From Myxococcota bacterium (GTDB taxonomy: Bacteria; Myxococcota_A; UBA9160; UBA6930), in assembly GCA_028285625.1 (NCBI GenBank), contig JANQOX010000021.1, positions 186,001 through 250,000 on the forward strand: DNA of 64,000 bases, written 5' to 3'. This document shows positions 34,534 to 43,403 of this stretch, piece after piece; position 1 is the first letter of the stretch, and each line of letters opens with the position of its first letter. The position numbers and the translations under genes are program-made. Below the pieces are notes generated by a model. The model was not told the origin of the DNA. It searched no databases and worked only from the letters and a program-made list of their open reading frames with translations.

Positions 34534-35745
34534 ATGGCCACCCTCAAGCGCGTCTTTCGCCAGCTGGTGCTCGGCAACGTGATCCGCACCCTGGCCGTCC
34601 TGCTCGGGCTCATGCAGGTGCTGATCGGGCACTGGTTCACCGTCGTGCTCGCCGGCCGGCCCGGTCCGGGGCCGTGGCTGGGGTCGGTACTGGCGGCGAT
34701 CCTGATCGCGGCCAATCTCGCGATCGTTCCGGTGATGCGCCGGGCGCGCCGCAACCCCGGCCTCGGCGGCGTGCTGGCGCGCGTCTACATGACGATCGGC
34801 GTGGCCACCATCCTGCTGGGTCTGGCGGTGGGGCTCGCCTGGATCGGCGCGGTGCCGGGCTCGCTGCTGCTCGCCTCGGTAGGTCTGTCCCCGGACACCG
34901 CGTTCGAGGTGTTCCGGATCGCGAGTGCCGGCATCGTCGGTCTGGTGGCCGCGCTTCTGCTGTGGGGACTCACGTTCGGTCAGGCACACATCCGTCACGA
35001 GCACGTGCCCGTGGCGCTACGCGACATGCCCGACCCCCTGCGCGGGCTGCGGGTGGCGCACCTTTCGGATCTCCACATCGGCAACGGCATGGAGGGTGCG
35101 CGGCTCGACGCGCTGGTGGCACGCACCAATGCACTGGGTGCCGACCTGATCGCGCTGACGGGAGACCTGTTCGACGCCGACCCGTCGGTGGTCGAAGAGG
35201 GCGCGCGGGCACTGGGAGCCCTGCGCGCGCCGCGTGGGGTGTACGCGGTGCTCGGCAACCACGACGCCTACGTCGGCTGTGACCGCGTGGCCGACGCGCT
35301 GGCGCGTCACGCGCCGCACCTGGCACTGCTGCGCAAGGACGTGGTGCGCGTACCCGAGGGCGACCCGCTCTACGTGGCCGGGGTCGACGACCCGGGCCAC
35401 ATCACGTGGACGGCCCGGGGATTCGATCTGCCCGACCTCGATGAGCTGGCGCGCGAGTTGCCCTCGGACGGTCCGGTGCTGCTCCTGGTGCACCGCCCCG
35501 AGGCCTTCCCGCAGGCGGCCCGGCTGGGGTTTCCGCTGGTGCTCTCCGGGCACACCCATGGCGGCCAGCTCGCGGTCCCGATGTTCGAGCACCGGCTCAA
35601 TCTCGCGCGCATCATGACGCGCTACGACCGGGGCCTCTTCACCGAGAACGGCTCGACGCTCTACGTGAGCCGGGGCGCAGGCGTGGCCGGTCCGCGCCTG
35701 CGGGTCGGTGCGTACCGCGAGATTGCGACCATCGAGCTGGTCTAG
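34534..35745 (+). CDS. Membrane metallophosphoesterase
   Basis: 403 residues. Residues ~10-160 hold about four or five membrane segments. The calcineurin-like domain from ~170 has HLSDLHIGN, ALTGDLFDA, VLGNHDAYVG and LSGHTHGGQ, all metal and phosphate ligands in order. This layout (TM N-terminus, then phosphoesterase) matches YaeI/YkuE-like proteins and LpxG-type UDP-diacylglucosamine hydrolases. It probably cleaves a lipid-linked or nucleotide-sugar phosphate ester at the inner membrane. Plus strand, 63 bases after the GNAT gene. Confidence 0.87.
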   Translation: MATLKRVFRQLVLGNVIRTLAVLLGLMQVLIGHWFTVVLAGRPGPGPWLGSVLAAILIAANLAIVPVMRRARRNPGLGGVLARVYMTIGVATILLGLAVGLAWIGAVPGSLLLASVGLSPDTAFEVFRIASAGIVGLVAALLLWGLTFGQAHIRHEHVPVALRDMPDPLRGLRVAHLSDLHIGNGMEGARLDALVARTNALGADLIALTGDLFDADPSVVEEGARALGALRAPRGVYAVLGNHDAYVGCDRVADALARHAPHLALLRKDVVRVPEGDPLYVAGVDDPGHITWTARGFDLPDLDELARELPSDGPVLLLVHRPEAFPQAARLGFPLVLSGHTHGGQLAVPMFEHRLNLARIMTRYDRGLFTENGSTLYVSRGAGVAGPRLRVGAYREIATIELV

Positions 35746-35770
35746 CGCCGCCGCGCGATTCGCGTGGCGC

Positions 35771-36661
35771 CTAGAGTGCCTTCTCCAGCACGTCGAAGAT
35801 GCGCGTGCGCCGGAAGCCCACCTTCTCGTAGGCGCGAACCGCGGTGCGGTTCGCGGGCGAGAGCAGCAGCAGCGCCTGCTCGGTGCCGGCTTCGAAGCGG
35901 CGCGCGACGGACCAGGCGGCCAGGCCCGAGCCGAGCCCCCGGTCGCGCAGCGCGGGCCGCACGCCCACGAACGCGAGCCAGTTGCGCTGCGGCCAGTGCG
36001 TCTCGATCTCGGTGAAGGCCACGACCTCGTCGCCTTCGCGCGCCACGGTATACGCGTGGTGGCCGGCTTCGAAGCGGGCGCGCGTCTCGTCGAGCGAGCG
36101 CTCGGGAAAGTCACACGAGTCGTAGATCTCCTGGATTGCGGCCAGGTCATCGGCCTCGGCCGGGGCAGGGGCGAAGTTGGCGTTGGCGGCGACCTTGGGC
36201 CGGGTGTCGCAGCGCATCAGGAAGTGCTGGCGCACCGAACGAAAGCCGTGCGCCATCAGCAGCGAGTAGCCGCCGCGGTTGCGGGTGCCGATGCCCGCCG
36301 TAGCGAGCGTCACGCCCAGCCGTTCCTTGCCCAGGTCGATTGCCGCGCGCAGCAGTTCGCCTCCCAGCCCCTGGCCCCGACGGCTGCGATCCACCACCGG
36401 GCAGAACAGGCCCGCCGCGTGCGCACCCGACGGGCGAAGCCATCCCGACAGGCCGAGGATCTCGCCGGCCCCATCGTCGTGCACCAGCAGGTGCTCTTCG
36501 GGAGCGATGCCGTGGCGCGCGAACTCGGCATGCAGCTCGCCCTCGGTCTCCCACATGGGGTTGAGGACGAAGTCGGCCTCGGCGCGTGAGCAGGCCGCCG
36601 ACAGTCGGGCGACCGCGGGGGCATCGTCGGGCCGGTAGAGGCGAATCATGCCGGCGAGCAT
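35771..36661 (-). CDS. GNAT acetyltransferase with two GNAT domains
   Basis: 296 residues. Domain 1 has the acetyl-CoA site near 95-115 (DRSRRGQGLGGELLRAAIDL). Domain 2, from ~160, has a second one, PALRDRGLGSGLAAWSVARR, and ends with TAVRAYEKVGFRRTR, the normal GNAT end. Tandem GNAT proteins often acetylate small amines or peptides; the acceptor is unknown. Divergent from the alcohol dehydrogenase gene, sharing a 135-base promoter region. Confidence 0.82.
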   Translation of the reverse strand: MLAGMIRLYRPDDAPAVARLSAACSRAEADFVLNPMWETEGELHAEFARHGIAPEEHLLVHDDGAGEILGLSGWLRPSGAHAAGLFCPVVDRSRRGQGLGGELLRAAIDLGKERLGVTLATAGIGTRNRGGYSLLMAHGFRSVRQHFLMRCDTRPKVAANANFAPAPAEADDLAAIQEIYDSCDFPERSLDETRARFEAGHHAYTVAREGDEVVAFTEIETHWPQRNWLAFVGVRPALRDRGLGSGLAAWSVARRFEAGTEQALLLLSPANRTAVRAYEKVGFRRTRIFDVLEKAL

Positions 36662-36733
36662 ACCGTTCGCCGGATCGCGCCTCGCCCGCGCGTCCGCCCC
36701 GGAGCGCCCGGACGAGCCCAGCGGTGCGCCACG

Positions 36734-36763
36734 TTGACACGAGAATCAACGCTCTCGTACCAT
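36734..36763 (+). promoter_or_regulatory. Strong promoter with inverted repeat filling the spacer
   Basis: -35 TTGACA (36734-36739, six of six), an 18-base spacer, -10 TACCAT (36758-36763, four of six). The spacer itself is an inverted repeat: CGAGA (36740-36744), eight bases, TCTCG (36753-36757). Transcription would start near 36770; an RBS-like AGGAG (36783-36787) precedes the dehydrogenase ATG. Operators in the spacer are typical of MerR-type activators or of repressors; which one is not known. Confidence 0.65.
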
Positions 36764-36796
36764 GCCTCTTCCCCCGAACCCCAGGAGTTCCGTCCC

Positions 36797-37903
36797 ATGG
36801 CCAAGAAGGGCAAGGCGGCTGTCGTCCGCCAACTGAATTCTCCCGTCTCCGTCGAGGAGGTCGAGGTCGAGTCCCCCAAGCTCGGCGAGGTGATGGTCAA
36901 GATGTCCGCCGTGGGCGTGTGCCACAGCGACTTCTCCGTGACCAACGGCACCATCCCGATGCCCCCGCCCACCGTGATCGGCCACGAGGCCGCCGGCGTG
37001 GTGGAGGAAGTCGGCGAGGGCGTGACCGACATCGCCGTGGGCGACCACGTCGTCATCGTGTGGGTGCCGATGTGCGGCAAGTGCCGCTACTGCGCCGAGG
37101 GTCGCCCGCAGCTGTGCGACCAGGCCGCCAAGGCGGTGACCACGCTGCCCGACGGCACCGGGCGCTTCAAGGATGCCGACGGCAATGCGCTCAACCACAT
37201 GGCGGGTGTGGGCGTGATGGCCGAGTACGCCACGGTGCACCGCGACAACGTGCTGAAGATCGACCCCGACGTGCCGCTCGACAAGGCGGCGCTGGTGGGC
37301 TGTGCGGTGATGACCGGCGTGGGTGCCGCGCTCAACACGGCCAACATCCAGCCGGGCACCACCGTCGCCGTCTTCGGCGCCGGCGGCATCGGGCTGAACA
37401 CGATCCAGGGTGCGGCGCTCGCGGGCGCCGAGAAGATCATCGCGGTCGATCTCGAGGACAAGAAGCTCGAGTACGCCCAGCAGTTCGGTGCCACCCACAC
37501 GGTGAACCCGAGCACCGACGGAGATGCCGTGGCCGCGATCCACGGGCTCTCGCCCGGCGGTGTCGACTACGCCTTCGAGTGCATCGGCGTACCCGAGGTG
37601 ATCACCCAGGCGTACAACGCCATCGGCAAGGGCGGCACCATGGTCGTCGTGGGCGTGACGCGCCCCGACGGCATGATCACGTTGCCCACGTTCCTGATGC
37701 CGTTCCAGGAGAAGGTGCTCACCGGCTCCATGTACGGCTCGGGCCGCCCCAGCGTGGACTTCCCGCGCTACCTGTCGCTCTACAAGGCCAACCGCCTGAA
37801 GCTCGACGAACTGGTGACCGCCACCTACTCGCTCGACGAGGTGAATCGCGCCTTCGAGGACATGAACAACGGCGTGAACGCCCGAGGCGTCATCGTCTTC
37901 TAG
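36797..37903 (+). CDS. Zinc-dependent alcohol dehydrogenase (MDR family)
   Basis: 368 residues, normal for class III-like zinc dehydrogenases. Catalytic zinc ligands: Cys in GVCHSDFSV, His-Glu in VIGHEAAGVVEE and a later Cys in LVGCAVMTGVG. Structural zinc: CGKCRYCAEGRPQLC. NAD site: VAVFGAGGIGLNTIQGAA. It oxidises alcohols or reduces aldehydes with NAD(P) in the cytosol. It stands alone with a strong promoter and a strong terminator, so it is a single-gene unit; similarity to Zn dehydrogenases of the NDMA- or mycothiol-dependent group is general, not exact. Confidence 0.9.
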   Translation: MAKKGKAAVVRQLNSPVSVEEVEVESPKLGEVMVKMSAVGVCHSDFSVTNGTIPMPPPTVIGHEAAGVVEEVGEGVTDIAVGDHVVIVWVPMCGKCRYCAEGRPQLCDQAAKAVTTLPDGTGRFKDADGNALNHMAGVGVMAEYATVHRDNVLKIDPDVPLDKAALVGCAVMTGVGAALNTANIQPGTTVAVFGAGGIGLNTIQGAALAGAEKIIAVDLEDKKLEYAQQFGATHTVNPSTDGDAVAAIHGLSPGGVDYAFECIGVPEVITQAYNAIGKGGTMVVVGVTRPDGMITLPTFLMPFQEKVLTGSMYGSGRPSVDFPRYLSLYKANRLKLDELVTATYSLDEVNRAFEDMNNGVNARGVIVF

Positions 37904-37926
37904 CCGCCCCGCGCGGCCAGAACCCC

Positions 37927-37964
37927 AAAGGGGCGGGGACGTCTTCGACGTCTCCGCCCCTTTT
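37927..37964 (+). terminator. Rho-independent terminator
   Basis: A 17-bp stem (one G-T pair) with a three-base loop TTC: the left arm starts at 37927, the right arm ends in TTTT at 37961-37964. It sits 24 bases after the dehydrogenase stop. Confidence 0.9.
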
Positions 37965-38000
37965 CCTTTCTTACCTCGGGGTGCTGGCCTTCTTCGTGCC

Positions 38001-38367
38001 GGCTCGGCATCCGGAAGCCGCCGGCCCCGCGGTACCTGCTTCGGGCCTGGGAAAGCCCGACTCCTCCGCAGCTGACTGGCTTGGCCTCCTGCATGCCCGA
38101 TGCGTGGCTCTATGTCGTCGCCGGGCTTTCCCAGACCCTCGTCGGGGCTTGGGAGGCGAACCGAGAGCTCTCGTCCAGAGGTCAAGCCGCGCCGAGGGGT
38201 CCGGAAGCCGCCGGCGACGACATAGAGCAACGACTCCCGTTGGCAGGAGGTACGGTCGGTCAGCTGCGGAGGAGTCGGCGGCTTCCGGACCCCGAGCCTC
38301 GGAGGAGCCGGGCTTTCCCGGACCCGAAGCCGCCCCTAGTGGGAGCGCGGCTTCCGGACGCCGAGCC
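38001..38367. repeat. Large imperfect inverted repeat made of several modules
   Basis: Matching arm pairs, in mirrored order: 38001-38021 with 38347-38367 (21 nt, one mismatch); 38038-38059 with 38309-38330 (22 nt, two mismatches); 38059-38076 with 38259-38276 (18 nt, perfect, core CTCCTCCGCAGCTGAC); 38108-38124 with 38211-38227 (17 nt, perfect, core CTATGTCGTCGCC). Modules CCGGAAGCCG and GGGAAAGCCC recur also in the centre (38125-38210). Spacing in the arms is unequal, so it folds as a branched structure, not a plain hairpin. No open frame in it looks like a gene. It lies between the dehydrogenase terminator and the thiolase-OB stop (gap 37904-38386). Confidence 0.85.
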
Positions 38368-38386
38368 GCCCAGAAAGTGGGCGGGG

Positions 38387-39985
38387 TCAGCTCTCGCCGC
38401 CGCCCCCGGCGATGCGGTCGCGGATGCTGTCGACGAGGCCGCCGAGGGAGAGGCGGCCGCGGTCGAGTTGGAAGTAGTGGTCGCCGTCGTCCTTGACCAG
38501 CAGCTTCACCCGCTGTCCCGCCAGCACTTCCTCGGGCGGCTCTTCGAGGCCCGGCGCATGGTCGAGCTTGGCGAACACGCGCCCGCCGTCGAAGCGCAGT
38601 ACCGCCACGTGGACCGGCGCCGGGTTGGCATCGCCGGTCACGTGGATGGTGGTGGCGGCCTCGACGACCGCGCGCTCGCCTCCACGCGCGGTGGATTCCG
38701 GGGCCGGTCGCCGCCGCGACGACTGGAAGTGACGTCGCGGCTCGGGCACGTCTTCGGGAGTGCGGTCGGAGTTCGAACGCTCGAGGATCGAGACGTAGAC
38801 GTTGTTGCCGGGCCCGCCGATCGAGTGCGCGATGCCCAGGTTCGCGCCACGCACCTGCGCGCGTGGGTTCGGGAAGCGCTCGGTCAGCTGCAGCGCGCAC
38901 TCGGCGATCTGGAACAGGCCGGTGCCGCCCACGGGGTGACCGCGGGCCTTGAGACCGCCCGAAAGGTTGGTGGGCAGGCGCCCGGCCAGGCCGGTGGTGG
39001 GGTGTTCGAGCGGGTCGCCCGGGGGCTCGGTCAGGTCGCCCACCAGCGCGGCGACCGCCTCGTCCTCGGTGGTGAGCCCCAGGTCGCCGAGGTTGATGGG
39101 GAGCAGGCTGTTGAAGGCGTCGTGGGCCTCGACCACCACACGCTCGAGCCGGCGCGGGTCGCGGATGCCGGCCCGCCAGTAGGCGATGCGTGCGGCCTGG
39201 CGGGTGGCGTCCATGTGCGAGAGCGACTCGCGATCGAGGATCGAAGAGCTCTCCGTGGCCGACCCCAGGCCCGCCACGCGCACCGCGTCCGGGCGCGACG
39301 TGAGCACGATGGCGGCGGCGCCGTCGCAGATGGGAGAGCAGTCCTTGCGCATGAGCGGCGTGGCCACCGGCAGGTTCTGCGTGGCGTCGAAGTAGGCCTC
39401 GAACGCCTCCGGGCGCCGGTAGAACGCCGCCAGCGGGTTCTCGGCGCCCAGGGCGTGGGCGCGGTGCATCAGCCGGGCGAAGATCTCCGGAATGTCCTTG
39501 CCGCGGGTGCCCCGGGCGCGAAGCCAGGCCTGGGTCACCAGGGCGATCAGTCCAGGCATGGTGAAGCCGAAGCGGCGCTCCATCGGGTCGACGGTCTTCG
39601 ACATGATGGCCGTGGCCACGTCGGTGGTGACCGTCTTCATGCGCTCGCCCGCCAGCACCAGCACGCTCTCGCACTGCTCGGAGGCCACCTTGTAGTAGGC
39701 CTCGTGGAAGGCGGCGGCCCCGGTGGACGACGCGGTCTCGCTGCGGACGGCGGGCACGCCGCGCAGCCCCAGGCGGTCGGCCACCTTGGCGGCGATGTTG
39801 GCGCGATTCTCGAACTCCTCGCTGTCCATGATGCCGATCTGGACCGCATCGAAGCTGCGCACGCGGGAGTCCGCGAGCGCCGTCTCGTAGGCCTGCGCGA
39901 AGAGGTCGAAGACGCTGCCGAAGTCTCGCCCGGTGAGGTCGACCTTGGTGAGCCCGACGCCCGCGATGTAGACCGCCCTGGCCAT
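38387..39985 (-). CDS. Thiolase-like protein lacking the nucleophile Cys, fused to OB-fold domain
   Basis: 532 residues from ATG 39985. Residues ~1-400 are thiolase fold: YIAGVGLTKVDLTGRDFGS at the start and SGGLKARGHPVGGTGLFQIA near the end, which keeps the GHPxGxTG His motif. At the place of the usual nucleophilic Cys it reads SETASSTGAAAFHEAYYKVA, with no Cys. Residues ~420-532 form a small beta-rich domain (VFAKLDHAPGLEEPP, VKLLVKDDGDHYFQL) resembling the OB part of DUF35 but without a visible zinc ribbon. It may bind or cleave acyl-CoA in another way, or serve as a non-catalytic partner. The ATG is 44 bases from the divergent sppA. Confidence 0.78.
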   Translation of the reverse strand: MARAVYIAGVGLTKVDLTGRDFGSVFDLFAQAYETALADSRVRSFDAVQIGIMDSEEFENRANIAAKVADRLGLRGVPAVRSETASSTGAAAFHEAYYKVASEQCESVLVLAGERMKTVTTDVATAIMSKTVDPMERRFGFTMPGLIALVTQAWLRARGTRGKDIPEIFARLMHRAHALGAENPLAAFYRRPEAFEAYFDATQNLPVATPLMRKDCSPICDGAAAIVLTSRPDAVRVAGLGSATESSSILDRESLSHMDATRQAARIAYWRAGIRDPRRLERVVVEAHDAFNSLLPINLGDLGLTTEDEAVAALVGDLTEPPGDPLEHPTTGLAGRLPTNLSGGLKARGHPVGGTGLFQIAECALQLTERFPNPRAQVRGANLGIAHSIGGPGNNVYVSILERSNSDRTPEDVPEPRRHFQSSRRRPAPESTARGGERAVVEAATTIHVTGDANPAPVHVAVLRFDGGRVFAKLDHAPGLEEPPEEVLAGQRVKLLVKDDGDHYFQLDRGRLSLGGLVDSIRDRIAGGGGES

Positions 39986-40029
39986 GGCTGGCCTAGGATA
40001 CCCAAGACCATGGAAGGACCCCGGCAAAC

Positions 40030-41733
40030 GTGAGACGCGGACCCTGGCGATTCTTGATCCTGGTGGCCCTGCTGGTGGCCGGCGTCGCCTTCTGGGCGTT
40101 CGGGCGCGGGCCCGAGCTGGCACCCGGTACGCAACTCGTGCTCGAGATACGCGGCACCTATGTCGATGCGCCGGTGAACCCGGTTCTGGCGCGACTGTTC
40201 GGTCGCGCCGAACGCACGCTGATCGGTGCCCTGTCCGAGATGAGCAAGGCCGAGCGCGACGACCGCATCACGTCGGTGCTGATCGAGGTCGGCGGTCTCG
40301 ACGTGGGCTGGGGCAAGGCGAGCGAGCTGCGTAGCGCCATCGCGCGGCTGGGCGATGCCGGCAAGCGCACCACGGTCTACCTCGAGCTCGAGAGCCTCTC
40401 GGCCAATCTCGAGTACTACGTGGCCACGGCCGCCGACGAGATCGTGATGGCGCCGGCATCTCGCAGCGTGCTGCCGGGTCTCGCCGCCGAGTACTTCTTT
40501 CTCGGCGGTCTGTTCGAGAAGGTCGGCGTCGACGTCGAGTACGAGCGCATCGGCCGCTACAAGAGTGCCGTCGAATCCTACGCCGAGACCGGCATGTCCG
40601 ATGCCAATCGCGAGATGACGCGCGCGCTGCTCGACTCGATCGACGCGCGCTTCGTGGGGGCCGTGGCCGAGGGCCGCGAACTGGCGCCCGGCGCCGTCGA
40701 GGCGCTCATCGACGAGGCGCCCTCGACACCCGAGCGCCTGGTCGAGCTGGGGCTCGTGGACCGCGTGGCCCACCGCGACGAGCTGCTGGCCGAGCCGCGG
40801 ATCGACGCTGCACAGTGGGCCGCCATCGCGTTCGAAGACGTGGGCTTCGATCCCCAGGCGAACTTCGCGCTGGTCTACGGATCGGGCCCGGTGGTGACGG
40901 GGTCGGGCGACGTCTCGCGCCAGGGCAACCCGGTGCTCGCCGCCGACACGGTGGCCCAGGCGATCGAGGACGCCTCGAAGGCCGAAGACATCGAGGCCAT
41001 CGTCTTCCGGGTCGACAGCCCCGGCGGTTCTCCGCTGGCGTCGGACATCGTCTGGCGGGCCATCGCCCGGGCGCGCGATCGCGGCACGCCGGTGGTGGCT
41101 TCGTTCTCGGACGTGGCCGCGTCCGGCGGCTACTACGTCGCATGCGGCGCGGACCGGATCGTGAGCCAGCCCACGACCTACACCGGGTCGATCGGCGTGT
41201 TCGTGCTGCGGCCGGTGCTCGGAGGGCTGCTCGACAAGCTGGACATCGGTGTCGAGTCGATGCAGCGGGGCAAGCGCGCCGACCTGCTGCTCTCGGCCGA
41301 GCCTCTCTCCCCCGGCGCACGACAGGTGTTACGCGAAGACGTTCGCCGCATCTACGACCTGTTCGTGCAGCGCGTGGCCGAAGGCCGCGGTCTCGAAACG
41401 AGCGAGGTCGATGCCGTCGGTCGGGGTCGCGTGTTCACCGGCGAGCAGGCGCGCGATGCCGGCCTGGTCGACGTGCTGGGCGGCCTGCGCGATGCGGTGA
41501 CCGAGGCGAAGCTGCTGGCTGGTCTGGATCCCGACACCGACGTGCTGCTGATGACCTACCCGCCGCCGCGCCCGCTCGCCGACCAGATCGCCGAAGCGCT
41601 GGGGCTGGTTCGCGTGGCTGCCACCCCCGAACTGCCGCTGCCCCGCGGCCTGGCGCGCACGCTCGCGCTGCTCGGCGACCTGCCCCCGGGCGCGCCGCTG
41701 CTGGTGCCGCCGGGCCTGGCCGAGATCCGCTGA
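40030..41733 (+). CDS. sppA: Signal peptide peptidase A (protease IV type)
   Basis: 567 residues, the length of the long 67K-type SppA with two tandem domains. GTG start; an N-terminal membrane anchor ([18 protein letters not shown]). The catalytic Lys lies in domain 1 in [13 protein letters not shown] and the Ser in domain 2 in [15 protein letters not shown], with [10 protein letters not shown] and TYTGSIGVF completing the S49 site. It degrades cleaved signal peptides in the membrane. Divergent from the thiolase-OB fusion. Confidence 0.94.
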   Translation: MRRGPWRFLILVALLVAGVAFWAFGRGPELAPGTQLVLEIRGTYVDAPVNPVLARLFGRAERTLIGALSEMSKAERDDRITSVLIEVGGLDVGWGKASELRSAIARLGDAGKRTTVYLELESLSANLEYYVATAADEIVMAPASRSVLPGLAAEYFFLGGLFEKVGVDVEYERIGRYKSAVESYAETGMSDANREMTRALLDSIDARFVGAVAEGRELAPGAVEALIDEAPSTPERLVELGLVDRVAHRDELLAEPRIDAAQWAAIAFEDVGFDPQANFALVYGSGPVVTGSGDVSRQGNPVLAADTVAQAIEDASKAEDIEAIVFRVDSPGGSPLASDIVWRAIARARDRGTPVVASFSDVAASGGYYVACGADRIVSQPTTYTGSIGVFVLRPVLGGLLDKLDIGVESMQRGKRADLLLSAEPLSPGARQVLREDVRRIYDLFVQRVAEGRGLETSEVDAVGRGRVFTGEQARDAGLVDVLGGLRDAVTEAKLLAGLDPDTDVLLMTYPPPRPLADQIAEALGLVRVAATPELPLPRGLARTLALLGDLPPGAPLLVPPGLAEIR

Positions 41734-41752
41734 TCGTGCAGGAGGACCGCCG

Positions 41753-42187
41753 ATGCAGGTGAGCCGCAGCTTCGAGGTCGCGAGCAGTCGCGACCAGGCC
41801 GTCGAGGTGCTCGATCAGGACGAGACCCTGACGGCGCTGTTTCCGGACATGAAGAGCGAGATCGTCGCGCGCGACGACACGCGCAAGACCGTGGTGTCGC
41901 ACTACCGCGCCCTGGGTCGCGAGGGCGACGCCACCTTCCATTTCGACTTCCTGATGGACGGCTCGATCCGCTTCGAGAAGGTCTGTGACGGCAACGTCTG
42001 GCGTGACCTCCACGGGGAGGTGACCGTGGACGAGCTCGCTGCGGACCGGGCGCGGATCTCGATCGAGATGCAGGGCCGCACCAAGGGGCTGGTCCCCGAG
42101 TTCACCATCAAGGGGCCGATGCAGGAGCAGGTGGCGCAGATGGCGCAGGCCCTGCGCGAGCGCATCGAAGCGGCGGGCTCGGTATGA
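41753..42187 (+). CDS. SRPBCC/START-like protein (DUF2505-like)
   Basis: 144 residues; AGGAGG precedes the ATG. MQVSRSFEVASSRDQAVEVL at the start, a central DFLMDGSIRFEKVCDGN and an amphipathic C-terminal helix (QEQVAQMAQALRERIEA) fit the helix-grip fold of DUF2505/polyketide-cyclase-like proteins, which bind hydrophobic ligands in a central cavity. No catalytic residues are evident. Overlaps the next gene by four bases (ATGA), so it is translationally coupled to an alpha/beta hydrolase. Confidence 0.78.
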   Translation: MQVSRSFEVASSRDQAVEVLDQDETLTALFPDMKSEIVARDDTRKTVVSHYRALGREGDATFHFDFLMDGSIRFEKVCDGNVWRDLHGEVTVDELAADRARISIEMQGRTKGLVPEFTIKGPMQEQVAQMAQALRERIEAAGSV

Positions 42188-42996
42188 CCACGGTGGAGAC
42201 GACCGACGGCCTGGCGCTGCACGCCGAGTTCTTCGGCGACGGGCCGCCGGTGATCCTCTCCCCGGGGTACTGCCAGACCCTCGAGAACTTCAGGCCGCAG
42301 GTCGAACCCCTGGTCGCCGCGGGATACCGCGTGGCGCTGTGGGACTACCGCGGCCACGGTCGGAGCGAAGCGCCCGACGATCCCGATGCCTATGACATGG
42401 CCCGGGTGGTGGACGACATGGCGCGGGTGCTCGAAGCGGCGGCACCCGGCCAGCCGGCCGTCGTGGGTGGGCTGTCGTTCGGCGGGCTCGCGTCGCTTCA
42501 CTACGCGCTGACGCACCCCGATCGTGTGAAGGCGCTGCTGCTGTTCGCCAGTGGACCGGGCTTCAAGAAGCAGGAGGCGCAGGCGGGCTGGGAGGCGCAG
42601 GTCGGGCGCATCGCCGACCGCCTCGAGAAGATCGGCTTCGAGGGTTTCACCACCGGTCGTTCGGCGACGACGTCGATCGGTCGCAAGCCCGAGCTGCCCG
42701 AGGCCCAGGCCGCAGCGCGCGCGATCGAGGCCCAGAGTCCGCGCGGGGTCGCGAACTTCGGTCGTCGCGTGTCCGGCCCCGCCGCCGGCGTGATCGACGA
42801 GCTCGCCGGGATCGAGATCCCCACCCTGGTTCTGGTGGGCGAGCAGGACAACGCCTATCTGCGCGCCGCCGAGGTGATGGCGGCCAAGCTTCCGCAGGCG
42901 CGTCACGTGGTGATCCCCGAAGCGGGCCACGTGGTCAACATCGAGCAGGCCGAGGCCTTCAACCGCGCGGTGCTCGACTTCCTCGCCAGCCTCTAG
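42184..42996 (+). CDS. Alpha/beta-fold hydrolase
   Basis: 270 residues. Nucleophile Ser is in VVGGLSFGGLASL (G-x-S-x-G, near 97), the acid Asp probably in VLVGEQDNAYL and the His in IPEAGHVVNIEQ. HGRSEAPDDPDAYDMARVVD matches the region after the first strand. The substrate (ester, lactone or thioester) is not predictable. Coupled to the SRPBCC gene upstream (ATGA), which hints at a shared hydrophobic substrate. Confidence 0.87.
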   Translation: MTTVETTDGLALHAEFFGDGPPVILSPGYCQTLENFRPQVEPLVAAGYRVALWDYRGHGRSEAPDDPDAYDMARVVDDMARVLEAAAPGQPAVVGGLSFGGLASLHYALTHPDRVKALLLFASGPGFKKQEAQAGWEAQVGRIADRLEKIGFEGFTTGRSATTSIGRKPELPEAQAAARAIEAQSPRGVANFGRRVSGPAAGVIDELAGIEIPTLVLVGEQDNAYLRAAEVMAAKLPQARHVVIPEAGHVVNIEQAEAFNRAVLDFLASL

Positions 42997-42998
42997 GC

Positions 42999-43403
42999 GT
43001 GCCGGAGCGCACCGGGCCCGGAGCGCCCTCGGAGGCGGAGCTCGAAGCGCTCCCCGAACGGCTCTGCCAGATCTTTCTTGGCTGGCGCCTGGGGGACGAC
43101 CGCGATGCGCTTCTCGCCCTGGGCGAGGGAGCCCTGCGCATCGATCTGCTCACCGGCGAGTGCTGGTGCGACGACGAACCGCTGCCGGCGCTCGGGATCG
43201 CCGCCGAACTCGATCGCGAACTCGACCGGGTCGGGCTCGCCGACCGGCTCGAGGCCGCACACCTCGACGCGCTGTTCGCGGCGCGACCGTACCGTTCGCG
43301 GGGCCGCGAGGGCACGGCGCTCGAGCTGGCCTGCCGGGTGGTGCTACGGGTCGACGGCCGCGAGTACGCGGCCGAGGCCCGCAACCAGACCGGCGGCGCC
43401 TAG
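42999..43403 (+). CDS. Small acidic protein of unknown function
   Basis: 134 residues, GTG start two bases after the hydrolase stop. I do not recognise it. It is soluble and acidic, with one Cys-containing segment (LTGECWCDDEPLPAL) and a tail CRVVLRVDGREYAAEARN that looks like beta strands. No membrane segment. Its stop overlaps the convergent thiI stop by the palindrome CTAG (43400-43403). Being in frame and tightly packed, it is likely a real gene. Confidence 0.6.
   Translation: MPERTGPGAPSEAELEALPERLCQIFLGWRLGDDRDALLALGEGALRIDLLTGECWCDDEPLPALGIAAELDRELDRVGLADRLEAAHLDALFAARPYRSRGREGTALELACRVVLRVDGREYAAEARNQTGGA

Noticed and set aside
38001..38367. The inverted repeat as the ends of an insertion sequence.
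   Set aside because: There is no transposase gene between the arms and no visible target-site duplication; it is kept as a repeat of unknown type.
38081..40033. A 650-codon plus-strand frame starting in the inverted repeat.
   Set aside because: It reads as the shadow of the minus-strand thiolase-OB gene; the part in the repeat has no protein-like pattern.
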